Positions 9,076 through 18,205 are shown, numbered from the stretch's first letter. The stretch is DNA of 64,000 bases from JACJWR01 sp964556255 (GCA_964556255.1 CAZKVQ010000010.1:1-64000), one strand, 5' to 3'. The notes: generated by a model from the sequence alone, not told the origin. Numbers and translations are program-made.

Positions 9076-9633
9076 TCAACCGACTTGGTTGAGCCACCGC
9101 ACCGGGGCGCCGTCTCCGGCGTGACGGAACGGTTCCAGTTCGTCGTCCCACGGTCGGCCCATCAGTGCCTCGAGTTCGATCTCCAGGTCGAAGGGCTCCC
9201 CGAGGATGCCAGCTGCGGCAGCGCGGGCCAGCATGGCCCGCAGTTGCTCCTCGCCCACCATGACGTCGCCGTTGCTGGCAACCGTGGCGCGGAATATTCC
9301 GAGGTCAGGTGTGCACGAGTAGCGTTCCCCGTCGTTGCCGGGTGATGCATCCTCGGTGACCTCGAAACGCAGACCTGGAAAGGTTCGCAGTTCGCTGGCG
9401 ATGCGGGAGGCCGTGCCCGGAGCGCCGCTCCAAACGGCCTCGCCCCGGAGCGAGCCGTGGAGCGCAGGCTGCGGTGTGAATTCCATCTTCAGGGGTCGAC
9501 CGAGAACCCGCTCAAGGGCCCAACCGACGTGAGCGGACAGCGCTTTCGAGCATGAGTGGACGAAGACGACCCCTCGGGCCGACTTCGGCGTCGACGCAGC
9601 GGGCGTCGACGCACTAGGCGTCACAGCGGACAT
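9076..9633 (-). CDS. DUF3145 family protein
   Basis: A 185-aa protein of the actinobacterial DUF3145 family. Recognisable segments are GVVFVHSCSKALSAHVGWAL near the N-terminus, GERYSCTPDLGIF in the middle, and the C-terminal RPWDDELEPFRHAGDG followed by APVRWL, which closely match Streptomyces members from memory. The ATG at 9633 has GAGGAGG five to eleven bases upstream. The gene runs tail to tail with aceE, with only two bases between the stop codons. Function unknown. Confidence 0.88.
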   Translation of the reverse strand: MSAVTPSASTPAASTPKSARGVVFVHSCSKALSAHVGWALERVLGRPLKMEFTPQPALHGSLRGEAVWSGAPGTASRIASELRTFPGLRFEVTEDASPGNDGERYSCTPDLGIFRATVASNGDVMVGEEQLRAMLARAAAAGILGEPFDLEIELEALMGRPWDDELEPFRHAGDGAPVRWLNQVG

Positions 9634-9702
9634 CGTGATCCTCCTCGATCGAGAGTCGCCTTCCCCTGCGCTCCCACGAGAACCGTCACGGCCCTGGCGG
9701 CA

Positions 9703-9708
9703 AGTATA
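9703..9708 (-). promoter_or_regulatory. Candidate -10 element for the DUF3145 gene
   Basis: Read on the minus strand, TATACT lies about 70 bases before the ATG at 9633 and is preceded by TGTGAC. No good -35 box is visible at normal spacing. A directly repeated CTGTGAC sits just upstream. Confidence 0.35.
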
Positions 9709-9807
9709 GTCACAGCAGTCACAGGAACACCAGGGGCCTCATCCGGATCAAGGGGCGCCGCGACGTGGTCCCAGGCTGGCTCACGAGTCCCGCGCCGCCG
9801 ACTCATG

Positions 9808-10644
9808 TCAGCCGCCGGACCGGTGCGACAACCACTGCTTCACAGCACCAAAATAGCCGACCCAGGAGCGGTAGCGGAGCAGTTCCGGTGAGACGTCGGC
9901 CATACTGCCCAGCAAGGCAGCGCACTCCCGCTCATCCAGTTCCGCCAGTGGCGTGAGGAATGTTCGGATCGTGAAGAGGACCGCCCCGGAGTCGGGCAAC
10001 GCCCGCAGCGTCTGCCTCTCGACCCGCAACACCACCCGCTCCCCGACTTCCTCGGCAGCGACCGTGGCCGGCGGGCCTGCTACCGGTTGGAAGAGTTCAG
10101 CGTCAGCGTTCAGGGTCCAGTTGAAACGGCCCAGGATGATGCTCGGGTCGCCCGCGAGGCGTTCGAAGACGCCGTTGGTGGCGGCATCCAGGCGCTCCTG
10201 GTAGCCCGGCACCGGCGCGTGGATCTCGCCGAGGGCTGCGCCCAGTTTTGCCTCGAGACGCCAGCGGGAAGGGAAACAGACGCACGCTGCAGTTAGTACC
10301 CAGCCGCCCGGGCGACGCTGCAGGATGCACAGGTCCTCCTGCACCAGACCGGCGGCGCCCCGCAATGCCTCCTCCGGGCCGATATCCTGCGGCCCGGCAG
10401 TGTCCTGGCCCAGTTCCCGGCGGACGAGCGTGAACACCTCTCGGCAGGCGGCCTCCGACCCGGGCAGCATCCCGAGCACCTCCTGCGGGCGTGCGGCCAG
10501 CAACTCCTGCTTGCGTCTGAGCTGGCCCGGACCATCATCTCCTGGAAGCAGCCACTCCCCCGAGGGCACCGGCCTGGTGCCAACGGTCAACCTGTGAGGA
10601 TTGCCGTCCAGCGGTACCGCGTAGGCACGAAGATTCAAGGCCAC
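9808..10644 (-). CDS. Haem-dependent oxidative N-demethylase-like protein (DUF3445)
   Basis: A 278-aa protein of the DUF3445 family, whose characterised member is the haem subunit of the dimethylamine N-demethylase HODM. The family's core is present: VCFPSRWRLEAKLG near 120, IHAPVPGYQERLD near 140, FNWTLN near 173, and a C-terminal ECAALLGSMADVS. It starts at GTG 10644. No flavin/reductase subunit is encoded beside it, so its electron donor and substrate are unknown. It is divergent from glgP. Confidence 0.82.
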   Translation of the reverse strand: MALNLRAYAVPLDGNPHRLTVGTRPVPSGEWLLPGDDGPGQLRRKQELLAARPQEVLGMLPGSEAACREVFTLVRRELGQDTAGPQDIGPEEALRGAAGLVQEDLCILQRRPGGWVLTAACVCFPSRWRLEAKLGAALGEIHAPVPGYQERLDAATNGVFERLAGDPSIILGRFNWTLNADAELFQPVAGPPATVAAEEVGERVVLRVERQTLRALPDSGAVLFTIRTFLTPLAELDERECAALLGSMADVSPELLRYRSWVGYFGAVKQWLSHRSGG

Positions 10645-10773
10645 GGATGTCAGTATCCCCGCCGCAGTGCAAGGACGGGGCCCGGAGCAGCCACTCGACC
10701 ACCCACGTCACCCGGCGCCGCACTAGGCTGCTTGCGCCGCTTCGCATCAGCCACCAGCGATGGAGGATTCCAC

Positions 10774-12529
10774 GTGACGCAGATCAGAGTCACCACCGAC
10801 GCCGAGCGTTCCCCAGAGTTCCTCGCCGATGAGTTCATCCGCAATCTTCGGTTCCACCAGGGCGTGACCACGAACCGGGCCACGGAGAACGACCTCTACC
10901 AAGCCCTCGGCATCACCGTGCGAAGCCTGCTGATGGACGACTGGCTGGCCCGTATCCAGAGTCAGCTGCAGACAGGGCCGAAGGTCGTGGCCTACCTGAG
11001 CGCGGAGTACCTGCTCGGCCCGCAACTGCTGAACTGTCTGCTGGCCGATGACCTGGAGGAGCCCATGCGGGCCGCTCTAGCCTCCCTCGGGCTGGACCTG
11101 GACGACCTCGTGGCCTCCGAACCCGAGCCCGGGCTGGGCAACGGTGGCCTCGGTCGGCTGGCCGCCTGCTATATCGACAGCCTCGCAACCTTGGGCATCC
11201 CCGCTGTGGGCTACGGCATCCGCTACGAGTACGGCATCTTCCGCCAGGCCTTCATCGACGGCAAACAGGCGGAGATGCCGGACAAATGGCTGGCAGGCGG
11301 CAACCCCTGGGAATTCCCGCACACCCACATGACCCAGAGCATCGGTTTCGGCGGCTACACGGAGAGCCGGGTGGACGAACTCGGCATGCATCGCACGGAA
11401 TGGATCCCGGAGCGCAACGTCACGGCAGTGCCCTATAACTACCTGGTCCCGGGCTTCCGGAACGGGGTTGTCAACACCCTGCGGCTGTGGTCCGCGGAGT
11501 CGCCCGACGAGTTCAACCTGGAGATCTTCAACGCCGGTGACTACGAGAACGCCGTCGCCCAGCAGGTCCGAGCATCGAACCTCTCGAAGGTCCTGTACCC
11601 GGAGGACTCCACCCCGCAGGGCAAGCAACTGCGCCTATCGCAGCAGTACTTCTTCGTCGCCGCGTCGATCCGCGATTTCCTCGACCAGACGGTTCCGGCC
11701 GGCTTCCCCATCGAGCGGCTTCCCGAACGGGTGATCTTCCAACTCAACGACACCCACCCGGTCATTGGGATCCCCGAGTTGCTGCGCATCCTGATCGATC
11801 AGGAGGGGTTGACCTGGGACGTCGCCTGGAACGTCGTGACGCAGACGTTCGCCTACACCTGCCACACCCTGATGCCCGAGGCGTTGGAGGTCTGGCCGGT
11901 GGAACTCATGTCGCGGCTGCTTCCGCGACACATGGAACTCATCTACGAGATCAACGCCCGGTTCCTCGACCAGGTTCGGGCGATGTTCCCCGGGGAGGAG
12001 GACCTTCCCGCCCGCATGTCCCTGATCCAGGAGGAGCCCTACCGCGGCGTCCGGATGGCACACCTCGCGGTGGTCGGCAGCAGCAAGGTCAACGGTGTTG
12101 CCGAGCTGCATTCACAGCTCCTGCGGGACAAGGTCCTCGCCGACTTCTCCCGGATGCAGCCGGAGAAGTTCACCAACGTCACCAACGGCATCACGCCGCG
12201 GCGCTTCCTGCGGGTTGCCAACCCAGGCCTTTCGGCGCTGATCACCGAGGCCATCGGACCCGGCTGGGAGACCGACCTGGAGCGGCTCCGCGGCCTGGAA
12301 CCCTTGGCTGACGACGCATCCTTCCGGGAACAGTTCGCAGCCATCAAGGCCGCGAACAAAGCGCGCTTCTCCAACCTGCTCGCGGAGCGCGACGATCCCC
12401 TGGCCAGGCCGCCCCATCCCGGGTTCGGGAGCGATGGACATGGAACAGCCGCCGCTGCCCATCCGCCCCCTCGGCCCAAAAGGCGATATCCACCCCGCTG
12501 GGCCCCAGGCTGGCCAGGGCCTGATCGAT
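10774..12529 (+). CDS. glgP: Glycogen/starch/alpha-glucan phosphorylase, 5' part (broken by assembly gap)
   Basis: The E. coli-type phosphorylase that releases glucose-1-phosphate from alpha-1,4-glucans with PLP. GTG 10774 is preceded by GGAGG. Family landmarks include VAYLSAEYLLG, EPGLGNGGLGRLAACYIDSL, NDTHPVIGIPELLRIL and TNVTNGITPRRFL. The reading is genuine only to about 12395. From there to the Ns the frame reads through unrelated DNA with Pro/Arg-rich nonsense. The rest of the enzyme follows the gap in another frame. Confidence 0.9.
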
Positions 12530-12607
12530 NNNNNNNNNNGAAAAGTTCTCAGCCATCAAGGCCGCGAACAAAGCCCGCTTCTCCAACCTGCTCGCCGAGC
12601 GCGACGA
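12333..12607. other. Assembly artefact: duplicated 63-bp contig ends, foreign filler and N gap
   Basis: 12333-12395 and 12545-12607 are the same 63-bp piece of glgP with three mismatches, one on each side of the gap. Between them lie 134 bases (12396-12529) that do not belong to glgP and then ten Ns (12530-12539). On the minus strand this filler reads as an open peptide containing IDQALASLGPSGVDIAF and QRRLFHVHRSRTRDG, so it is probably the end of an unrelated coding contig. Joining 12395 to 12608 restores one uninterrupted phosphorylase. Confidence 0.85.
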
Positions 12608-13439
12608 CCTCATCCTGGACCCGACGTCGATGTTCGATGTCATGGTGAAGCGCCTGCACGAGTACAAACGCCAGATCCTCAAACTCCTGCACGTGGTGAC
12701 TCTGTATCAGCGGATCAAGTCCAACCCGGATGTTCCCACCGTGCCGCGAACCATAATCTTCGGCGCAAAAGCCGCCCCTGGCTACGTGATGGCCAAGCAG
12801 ACGATCGAGTTGATCCTGGCCGTCGCCAAGACCATCGACTCCGACCCGGACGTGTCCGAGCGGCTACGGATCGCCTTCCCCGCGAACTACAACGTGATCC
12901 TCAACCAGGTGATCGTTCCAGCTGCGGAACTCAGCGAACAGATCTCCATGGCAGGCAAGGAGGCCTCCGGTACGGGAAATATGAAGTTCGCCCTCAACGG
13001 TGCTCTCACGATCGGGACCCTCGACGGCGCCAACGTGGAGATCCGGGATCTGGTCGGGCCGGAGAACTTCTTCCTGTTTGGCCTGACCGAAGAAGAGGTC
13101 AGCGACGTCCAGGCCCGGGGATACACGCCGCGGGACTACTACGAGCGGGACACCGACCTGCGTCGCGCCATCGACGCCCTATCCGGTGGCGCCTTGCTCG
13201 GTGACGCCCAGGAGGCCGGGGCGGCCGTGATCAACCACCTCATGAACTCCGACCCGTTCCTGGTGTTCGCCGACTACCGCGCGTACCTGGAGGAGCAAGC
13301 GGTGGTAGATGCCAACTACCTCGATCAGGCCGACTGGAACCGCAAGGCGATCCTCAATGTCGCCCGCACCGGCTACTTCTCCTCGGATCGGTCCATTCAG
13401 GACTATCTTGATCGCATCTGGCACGCTGAGAAAGGCTAG
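12540..13439 (+). CDS. glgP: Glycogen/starch/alpha-glucan phosphorylase, 3' part
   Basis: The C-terminal 299 residues of the same phosphorylase, open from the gap. It has the PLP-binding region (EASGTGNMKFALNGALTIGT, with the Schiff-base lysine in GNMKF), the VMVKRLHEYKRQ segment and the IFGAKAAPGY segment. It ends at TAG 13437-13439, seventeen bases before the DUF1707 gene. Confidence 0.92.
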   Translation, partial: EKFSAIKAANKARFSNLLAERDDLILDPTSMFDVMVKRLHEYKRQILKLLHVVTLYQRIKSNPDVPTVPRTIIFGAKAAPGYVMAKQTIELILAVAKTIDSDPDVSERLRIAFPANYNVILNQVIVPAAELSEQISMAGKEASGTGNMKFALNGALTIGTLDGANVEIRDLVGPENFFLFGLTEEEVSDVQARGYTPRDYYERDTDLRRAIDALSGGALLGDAQEAGAAVINHLMNSDPFLVFADYRAYLEEQAVVDANYLDQADWNRKAILNVARTGYFSSDRSIQDYLDRIWHAEKG

Positions 13440-13456
13440 GGAATCGAGGAGAAGCG

Positions 13457-13924
13457 ATGTCCGATCCGCAGGGAACCGGTGGGCCGGGATCAGACCCACA
13501 GATGAGGGCGAGTGACGCCGACCGGGAAGCAACGGTCCTCATCCTCAACAAGGCCTTCAGCGACGGTCGGCTGACCAACGCCGAACACGAGCAGCGGATG
13601 ACCGCGGCCTACGCAGCCGTGACCATGGGCGACCTGACGAAGTTGACGGCGGATCTGCCCACCATGTCGGCGCCTCCGCCACCGCCCGGGCCGCCGGCAA
13701 CCTCGGCGCACACCCCCAACGAGATCCGTGGCCAGTACCGGAACTCGCCGCTTAGGGCTCAATGGCTGTCGTGGCTGGGGCTCTCGTTGTTCATGATCGC
13801 CATCTGGCTCATCAGCGGCTTTTCGGGGGACGGCTTCGAGTTCTACTACTTCTGGCCGTTCTGGGTGATCGTCCCCACGGGCATCTTCCTCGCCGTTCGC
13901 ACCTTCAGCGGCGACCAACGCTGA
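13457..13924 (+). CDS. DUF1707 (SHOCT-like) membrane protein
   Basis: A 155-aa actinobacterial protein. Residues 16-70 are the DUF1707 domain (MRASDADREATVLILNKAFS, DGRL, EHEQRM and a DLTKLTADLP end). A proline-rich linker follows, then two membrane segments near 100-118 and 128-145. The ATG has a GAGGAGAAG ribosome-binding site. It follows glgP closely and may be cotranscribed. Function unknown. Confidence 0.85.
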   Translation: MSDPQGTGGPGSDPQMRASDADREATVLILNKAFSDGRLTNAEHEQRMTAAYAAVTMGDLTKLTADLPTMSAPPPPPGPPATSAHTPNEIRGQYRNSPLRAQWLSWLGLSLFMIAIWLISGFSGDGFEFYYFWPFWVIVPTGIFLAVRTFSGDQR

Positions 13925-13951
13925 GGCGCCTCGCACCGCCCCGAGGTCGGA

Positions 13952-13995
13952 CAGCAGAACGGGGCCGTACCCATCGGTACGGCCCCGTTCTGCTG
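13952..13995. terminator. Bidirectional terminator hairpin
   Basis: A perfect 19-bp inverted repeat (13952-13970 against 13977-13995) with a six-base loop lies between the convergent DUF1707 and Rpf-like genes, suited to stopping transcription from both sides. Confidence 0.85.
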
Positions 13996-14051
13996 GTGCA
14001 GGTCAGAGCTGACTCAGGTCTCGAAGCCCGGTCCAGGTCAGGGACCTGGGA

Positions 14052-14873
14052 CTAGGCGCAAGCCCAGGGGCCCCAGCCGGCGTTCTGCCAGTAGTTGTAG
14101 GCCACCAGGTCCTGGGCCCACTTGGGGGCACCGTTCGCGGTCTGCGACCAACGGCCGCCACCGTTGCCGAGCCAGCTGCCGTAGTCGAACTGCCAGGCGC
14201 CGTAGTAACCGTTGCCGGTATTGATGCCGTAGTTACCACCCGACTCGCAAGCGACGACGCTCTGAGCCTTGGGCGTGTTGGCCCAACTCGCGGCCGCGGC
14301 GATCTGCGCGATGTCGGCACTGGACAGGTTGTAGCGCGCTGCCTCCTCGAGGGTGACGGGCAGCGCAGCCGTGCCGTACTTCGCGATCAAGGCACGACGC
14401 TGAGCCTCAGCGGCCTTCGCGGCGCGCAGTTTGGCCTCAAGGGCGCGTGCCGCAGACTCGAAGTTGTTGGCCGACGTCACCGCGCGGGCGCGTGCGGCTT
14501 CGACATGCAGGTAGGTGCTGCGGGCCTTCTCGGCCAGCGAGGTGAACATGCGGGTCTGGTTGATCGCCTTCTGCCGCGCGGCCTTGTCGGCAACGTTGGC
14601 CTTCTTGGCAGCGGCGGTACGCAGGCCCACCAGTCGCAGGTACTCGGCCTTGGCCTTCGCAGCCAACTTGGCGCGGTCGGCAGCCACCTTCTTGGCGGCG
14701 TTGGCACGAGCCCGCGCAGCCGCGGTGGACTGTTCCAGGGTGGGTGCAGCGGACTTGACGGCGGTCGGAGCGGCCTGCACTGCCGGAGCGGCAAGCGCCG
14801 GCGACACCGCGATACCGCCAACGAGCGCGGCAGAGGCGAGCATGGTGGAGGTACCGATCACAGCGTTACGCAC
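14052..14873 (-). CDS. Secreted Rpf-like peptidoglycan-hydrolysing protein
   Basis: A 273-aa protein with a signal peptide (cleavage likely after ALAA near 29), an Ala/Lys/Arg-rich coiled coil (about 45-165), and a C-terminal resuscitation-promoting-factor / lysozyme-like domain (about 200-273). The catalytic glutamate is Glu210 in VVACESGGNYG; INTGNGYYGAWQFDYGSW follows, and Cys209 and Cys272 could form a disulfide. Members cleave peptidoglycan and stimulate regrowth of dormant actinobacteria. The start is GTG 14873. A CRP/GlxR-type palindrome lies about 230 bases upstream. Confidence 0.88.
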   Translation of the reverse strand: MRNAVIGTSTMLASAALVGGIAVSPALAAPAVQAAPTAVKSAAPTLEQSTAAARARANAAKKVAADRAKLAAKAKAEYLRLVGLRTAAAKKANVADKAARQKAINQTRMFTSLAEKARSTYLHVEAARARAVTSANNFESAARALEAKLRAAKAAEAQRRALIAKYGTAALPVTLEEAARYNLSSADIAQIAAAASWANTPKAQSVVACESGGNYGINTGNGYYGAWQFDYGSWLGNGGGRWSQTANGAPKWAQDLVAYNYWQNAGWGPWACA

Positions 14874-15175
14874 AATAATCCTTTGACGTAGGTCCCCTTA
14901 CACGCTCACCCGGCACGCAAGAAACGTGGGCGGCGCGGTCATTGGGGCGATCAGAACGGGGCTCGATTGAACAAGCACCCAGGCCATGCGACTCCACATC
15001 GATCGATGCCGGTAACCGCTGGCGACAACGACGACGTTACGGGCCGCGAACGGCGCGATGCAAGGCTGGAGCGTGCCTGTGGACGGGCTCTACGCCTAGC
15101 ACGTGAGCGAGGTCACGATGGCCGTAAGAGAATCTTGGCTATCCAAACCGGCGAATTGTGGCGGCCGTCACAGGG
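14874..15175 (-). promoter_or_regulatory. 302-base leader/promoter region of the Rpf-like gene
   Basis: No gene is seen. The stretch holds a CRP-like palindrome at 15102-15117. Long 5' leaders carrying a c-di-AMP (ydaO) riboswitch precede many actinobacterial rpf genes. I looked for its conserved core on the minus strand and could not find it. Confidence 0.45.
15102..15117. promoter_or_regulatory. CRP/GlxR-type operator
   Basis: CGTGA-GCGAGG-TCACG is a palindrome matching the GTGA-N6-TCAC core bound by cAMP-responsive CRP/GlxR regulators. It lies 229 bases upstream of the Rpf-like start. rpf genes are known CRP/GlxR targets in Mycobacterium and Corynebacterium; control here is inferred. Confidence 0.5.
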
Positions 15176-15991
15176 TCACGACCGATCAAGCGGGAACCGT
15201 TGCGGTGACACCATCTGCCGCACTGATTTGGCAACGAAGGCGGGGTTATTGCGCGCATACCGTCGCCACAACCGTCGCGGGTCCTGGGTGAGGCGATAGG
15301 CCCAGCCGAGGCCGGTACCGACGATCCAATCGGGCTGATCGCGCACCAGACCGGCCTTGAAGTCGAAGGCAGCCCCAACACCGATCAGTAGCCGACCGTG
15401 GCCATCCGGTTGCAGCAGGTCGCCGTGCCGGGCCACCAGACCCGCCATCAACTGTTCCTGCTTCGGCGTGCTCAGACCCACCCAGACGATGTGGGGGTCC
15501 GACCGTCGAACCTGATCGCACACCTCGATCTCCTCGGCGGGCGTGTAGGGACGGAACGGAGGTGTCGCGATGCCGACGATCTCGACCCCCGGATAGTCGC
15601 GCCGCAGAGCGGCCTGCAGTTGCTCGGCCACGCCATCACCGCCACCCAACAGGAAGTGTCGGAGACCCAACGGCAGCCCGGCCCGCAGCACACGATCCAT
15701 CAGGTGCGGGCCGTAGACCGTGGCCATCCCGGTGTGCCCTTGTCGGCGACCTACCCAAACAGTGGGGGTTCCGTCCGGCACGGTCAGATAGGACGAGTTG
15801 TGGATCGCTTTGATCTGTGGATCACGCTGGGACTCCATCACCCCGTGAACCCCAGTGACGGTGACGAAACCAAGACGTTGGCTCTGCGTGGCTGTGTCCA
15901 CAATCGCGGACACGGCCGTCGGCATGTCGATGGCGTGGACACCGACGCCTAGGACGTTGGCGACCGGAAACCTCTCCGGATTCGAACCCAA
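15176..15991 (-). CDS. WecG/TagA/CpsF family glycosyltransferase
   Basis: A 271-aa GT26 enzyme. These transfer N-acetyl-mannosamine or related sugars to undecaprenyl-linked intermediates in teichoic acid, enterobacterial common antigen or capsule synthesis. Family motifs are TVPDGTPTVWVGR, FLLGGGDGVAEQL, VWVGLSTPKQEQLM and LIGVGAAFDFKAG. The likely start is TTG 15991, six bases after the epimerase stop, with GAGGG just upstream. It forms an operon with the GDP-mannose epimerase. Confidence 0.88.
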   Translation of the reverse strand: MGSNPERFPVANVLGVGVHAIDMPTAVSAIVDTATQSQRLGFVTVTGVHGVMESQRDPQIKAIHNSSYLTVPDGTPTVWVGRRQGHTGMATVYGPHLMDRVLRAGLPLGLRHFLLGGGDGVAEQLQAALRRDYPGVEIVGIATPPFRPYTPAEEIEVCDQVRRSDPHIVWVGLSTPKQEQLMAGLVARHGDLLQPDGHGRLLIGVGAAFDFKAGLVRDQPDWIVGTGLGWAYRLTQDPRRLWRRYARNNPAFVAKSVRQMVSPQRFPLDRS

Positions 15992-15996
15992 GACCC

Positions 15997-16989
15997 TCAG
16001 CCGACAACCTTCTCGCCGGACTCCCGGGCCAGGTACTGCTCGCGGATCCAGCGGTACGTGTGCGTCAACCCGGTCCTCAGATCGATTCCTGGCTCCCAGC
16101 CCAGAACCTCGCGAATCAGGGTGTTGTCCGAGTTTCGGCCGCGCACACCCTGCGGGGCGGACAGGTTGTGGGTGCGTTTGACCTCTATGCCGGAGATCTC
16201 CGAGACCAGGTCCACGAGTTGGTTGATCGACACCAGTTCGCTGCGGCCGAGGTTCAACGGCTCCGGGTAGTCGGAGGCGATCAGTTTGTCAATGCCGGTG
16301 ATGCAGTCGTCGATGTACATGAAGGACCGGGTCTGTTCGCCGTCGCCCCACACCTCGATCTCGTAGCTTCCATTGCGCTCGGCCTCGATGATCTTCCGGC
16401 AGATCGCCGCTGGTGCCTTCTCCCGACCGCCATCCCAGGTGCCGAAGGGTCCGTACACGTTGTGGAACCGGAAGACCCGGACCTGCATGCCGAAATCCTC
16501 GAGGTAGTGCCGACACAGCCGTTCGGAGAACAACTTCTCCCAGCCGTAACCATCCTCCGGCATCGCGGGGTAGGCATCGGACTCCTTCAGCGCGACCAGG
16601 TCGGTTTCGCCTTGCCGATAGTCCGGGTAGATGCACGCGCTCGAGGCATAGAAGTACTTCTGCACCCCCTGCTGCTGAGCCTGCTTGAGCAGGTTCGTGT
16701 TGATCAGCACGGAGTTCATGCACAAGGCGCGGTTGTTCTCGATGAACCCCATGCCGCCCATGTTGCACGCCAGGTTGTACACGACGTCCGCCTCGGCTAG
16801 CGCCTCTTGGGAGGCCGCCGGATCCTCCAGGTCGAGCACGAGGTTGCGGGCACCGGGATGCCGTTGGTACCACTGGTCCTCGGGTTTGATATCGGCAACC
16901 GTGACGTCGACCCCGGTACCGAGCAACTCGGCGGCCAGGTGACCTCCGATGAAGCCACCGCCGCCAGCAACGAGTGCGCGCTGTGTCAT
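15997..16989 (-). CDS. GDP-mannose 3,5-epimerase-like NAD-dependent epimerase
   Basis: A short-chain dehydrogenase-type sugar epimerase with Rossmann motif GGGGFIGGHL. It is unusually close to plant GDP-mannose 3,5-epimerase: NMGGMGFIE, SSACIYP, ESDAYPAMPEDGYGWEK, GPFGTWDGGREKAPAA and GVRGRNSDNTLI are all shared. With this start, Cys119, Tyr148, Lys152 and Lys191 fall at the same spacing as the plant catalytic residues Cys145, Tyr174, Lys178 and Lys217. The product would be GDP-L-galactose and/or GDP-L-gulose. ATG 16989 has GGAG nine bases upstream; an in-frame ATG at 17004 is the alternative. It is upstream of the WecG-type gene. Confidence 0.85.
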   Translation of the reverse strand: MTQRALVAGGGGFIGGHLAAELLGTGVDVTVADIKPEDQWYQRHPGARNLVLDLEDPAASQEALAEADVVYNLACNMGGMGFIENNRALCMNSVLINTNLLKQAQQQGVQKYFYASSACIYPDYRQGETDLVALKESDAYPAMPEDGYGWEKLFSERLCRHYLEDFGMQVRVFRFHNVYGPFGTWDGGREKAPAAICRKIIEAERNGSYEIEVWGDGEQTRSFMYIDDCITGIDKLIASDYPEPLNLGRSELVSINQLVDLVSEISGIEVKRTHNLSAPQGVRGRNSDNTLIREVLGWEPGIDLRTGLTHTYRWIREQYLARESGEKVVG

Positions 16990-17161
16990 CGAGCTGGGCT
17001 CCATGGAAGTAAGTCGGGAGATCGATCCGGCGAGCCAAGGCTACAGCAGCCGGGGCCGTGCCCCGGTGATCGGCCTCTCACCCGCTTGGGGCACTGCACG
17101 GGGGAATTCGACGTCGCGATCCGGAGTGCGGGCCCGCCGTGGGGCCGCCTACATTTCTGAC

Positions 17162-18205
17162 ATGGACCCGTCCAGCCGTCGCGATCTCTGGCAAGCCGTC
17201 CTGGATCGGAAGGAAACGGCGCCTCCGTTCGTCTATGCCGTGAGCACCACCGGCATCTTCTGTCGACCCTCGTGTCCGTCGCGACGGCCGAACCCGGACA
17301 ACGTCACTTTCTTCGAGGGCCCGGACGCAGCGCGGCGGGCCGGTTATCGAGCGTGCAAACGATGCGGTCCCGACGATCTCGATGCATCGCGCCACGACCA
17401 CGACCGGGTCCTACTGGCTTGCCGGATCATCGAGCAGCGTGGTGGGCCGGTGCCACTGGCCGAACTGGCAGAGGCGACGGGCTGGACGACACGCAGCGTC
17501 CAGCGGCACTTCTCAGATCTGCTGGGCACCTCACCTAGCGCCTATGCCAGCACCGTGCGCACCAGCCACGCCCGCAAGGTGCTGCGCGGTGATGGCAGCG
17601 TCACCGAGGCCATGTATCGGGCGGGCTATGGCTCCTCACGTGCCTTCTATCAGGAGGCCGGCAGCAGGCTGGGCGTCGCTCCCAGCGTCTTCGCGGCGGG
17701 ATCACCGGGAACGACGCTGCGGTGGGCGGTTACCCAGACTCAGGTCGGACCCGCTGTGGTGGTCGCGAGCGACCGAGGCTTGTGCGCTGTTCGGTTGGGC
17801 GATCCGCAAGAGAACCTGCGGCTGTTGGCGGCCGAGTTCCCATTGGCCGAGTTCGAGCACTCCGAGGACCGGCTGGGGCCGGTGTGCGAGGCGGTGGCCA
17901 CGATCTCCCGCGGCGCTGACCCTGGGATGTCGCTGCCACTCGACGTACAGGCGACCGCCTTTGAGGCTCGGGTGTGGTCAGCCGTCGTCCGGATCCCGGT
18001 CGGCGAGGTCCGGTCGTACTCGCAGCTCGCCGCGGAGATGGACGCACCGAAAGCGGTGCGCGCCGTTGCATCCGCCATCGGTCGAAATCCGGTCGCGATG
18101 GTCATCCCCTGTCATCGCGTCGTGAGGGCGGACGGCTCACTCGGAGGGTATCGCTGGGGCCTGCGGATCAAGGCCGAGTTGTTGGCGGCCGAGCGTCAGC
18201 GCTGA
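17162..18205 (+). CDS. ada: Bifunctional Ada: DNA methyl-phosphotriester repair regulator and O6-methylguanine-DNA methyltransferase
   Basis: A 347-aa protein with complete Ada architecture. The N-terminal zinc domain has Cys34, Cys38, Cys65 and Cys68 (IFCRPSC and ACKRC), equivalent to E. coli Cys38/42/69/72, where the first accepts methyl from phosphotriesters. An AraC-type helix-turn-helix domain follows (about 80-175), then the methyltransferase domain with the suicide cysteine Cys317 in IPCHRVV. It repairs alkylated DNA and, once methylated, activates its own regulon. No clear ribosome-binding site precedes ATG 17162, so a leaderless transcript is possible. Confidence 0.93.
   Translation: MDPSSRRDLWQAVLDRKETAPPFVYAVSTTGIFCRPSCPSRRPNPDNVTFFEGPDAARRAGYRACKRCGPDDLDASRHDHDRVLLACRIIEQRGGPVPLAELAEATGWTTRSVQRHFSDLLGTSPSAYASTVRTSHARKVLRGDGSVTEAMYRAGYGSSRAFYQEAGSRLGVAPSVFAAGSPGTTLRWAVTQTQVGPAVVVASDRGLCAVRLGDPQENLRLLAAEFPLAEFEHSEDRLGPVCEAVATISRGADPGMSLPLDVQATAFEARVWSAVVRIPVGEVRSYSQLAAEMDAPKAVRAVASAIGRNPVAMVIPCHRVVRADGSLGGYRWGLRIKAELLAAERQR

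Noticed and set aside
12434..13204. Plus-strand frame running through the N gap
   Set aside because: It is a wrong-frame reading of glgP and the artefact filler.
14874..15175. c-di-AMP (ydaO) riboswitch before the Rpf-like gene
   Set aside because: The location is typical, but the conserved core sequence blocks could not be found on the minus strand.
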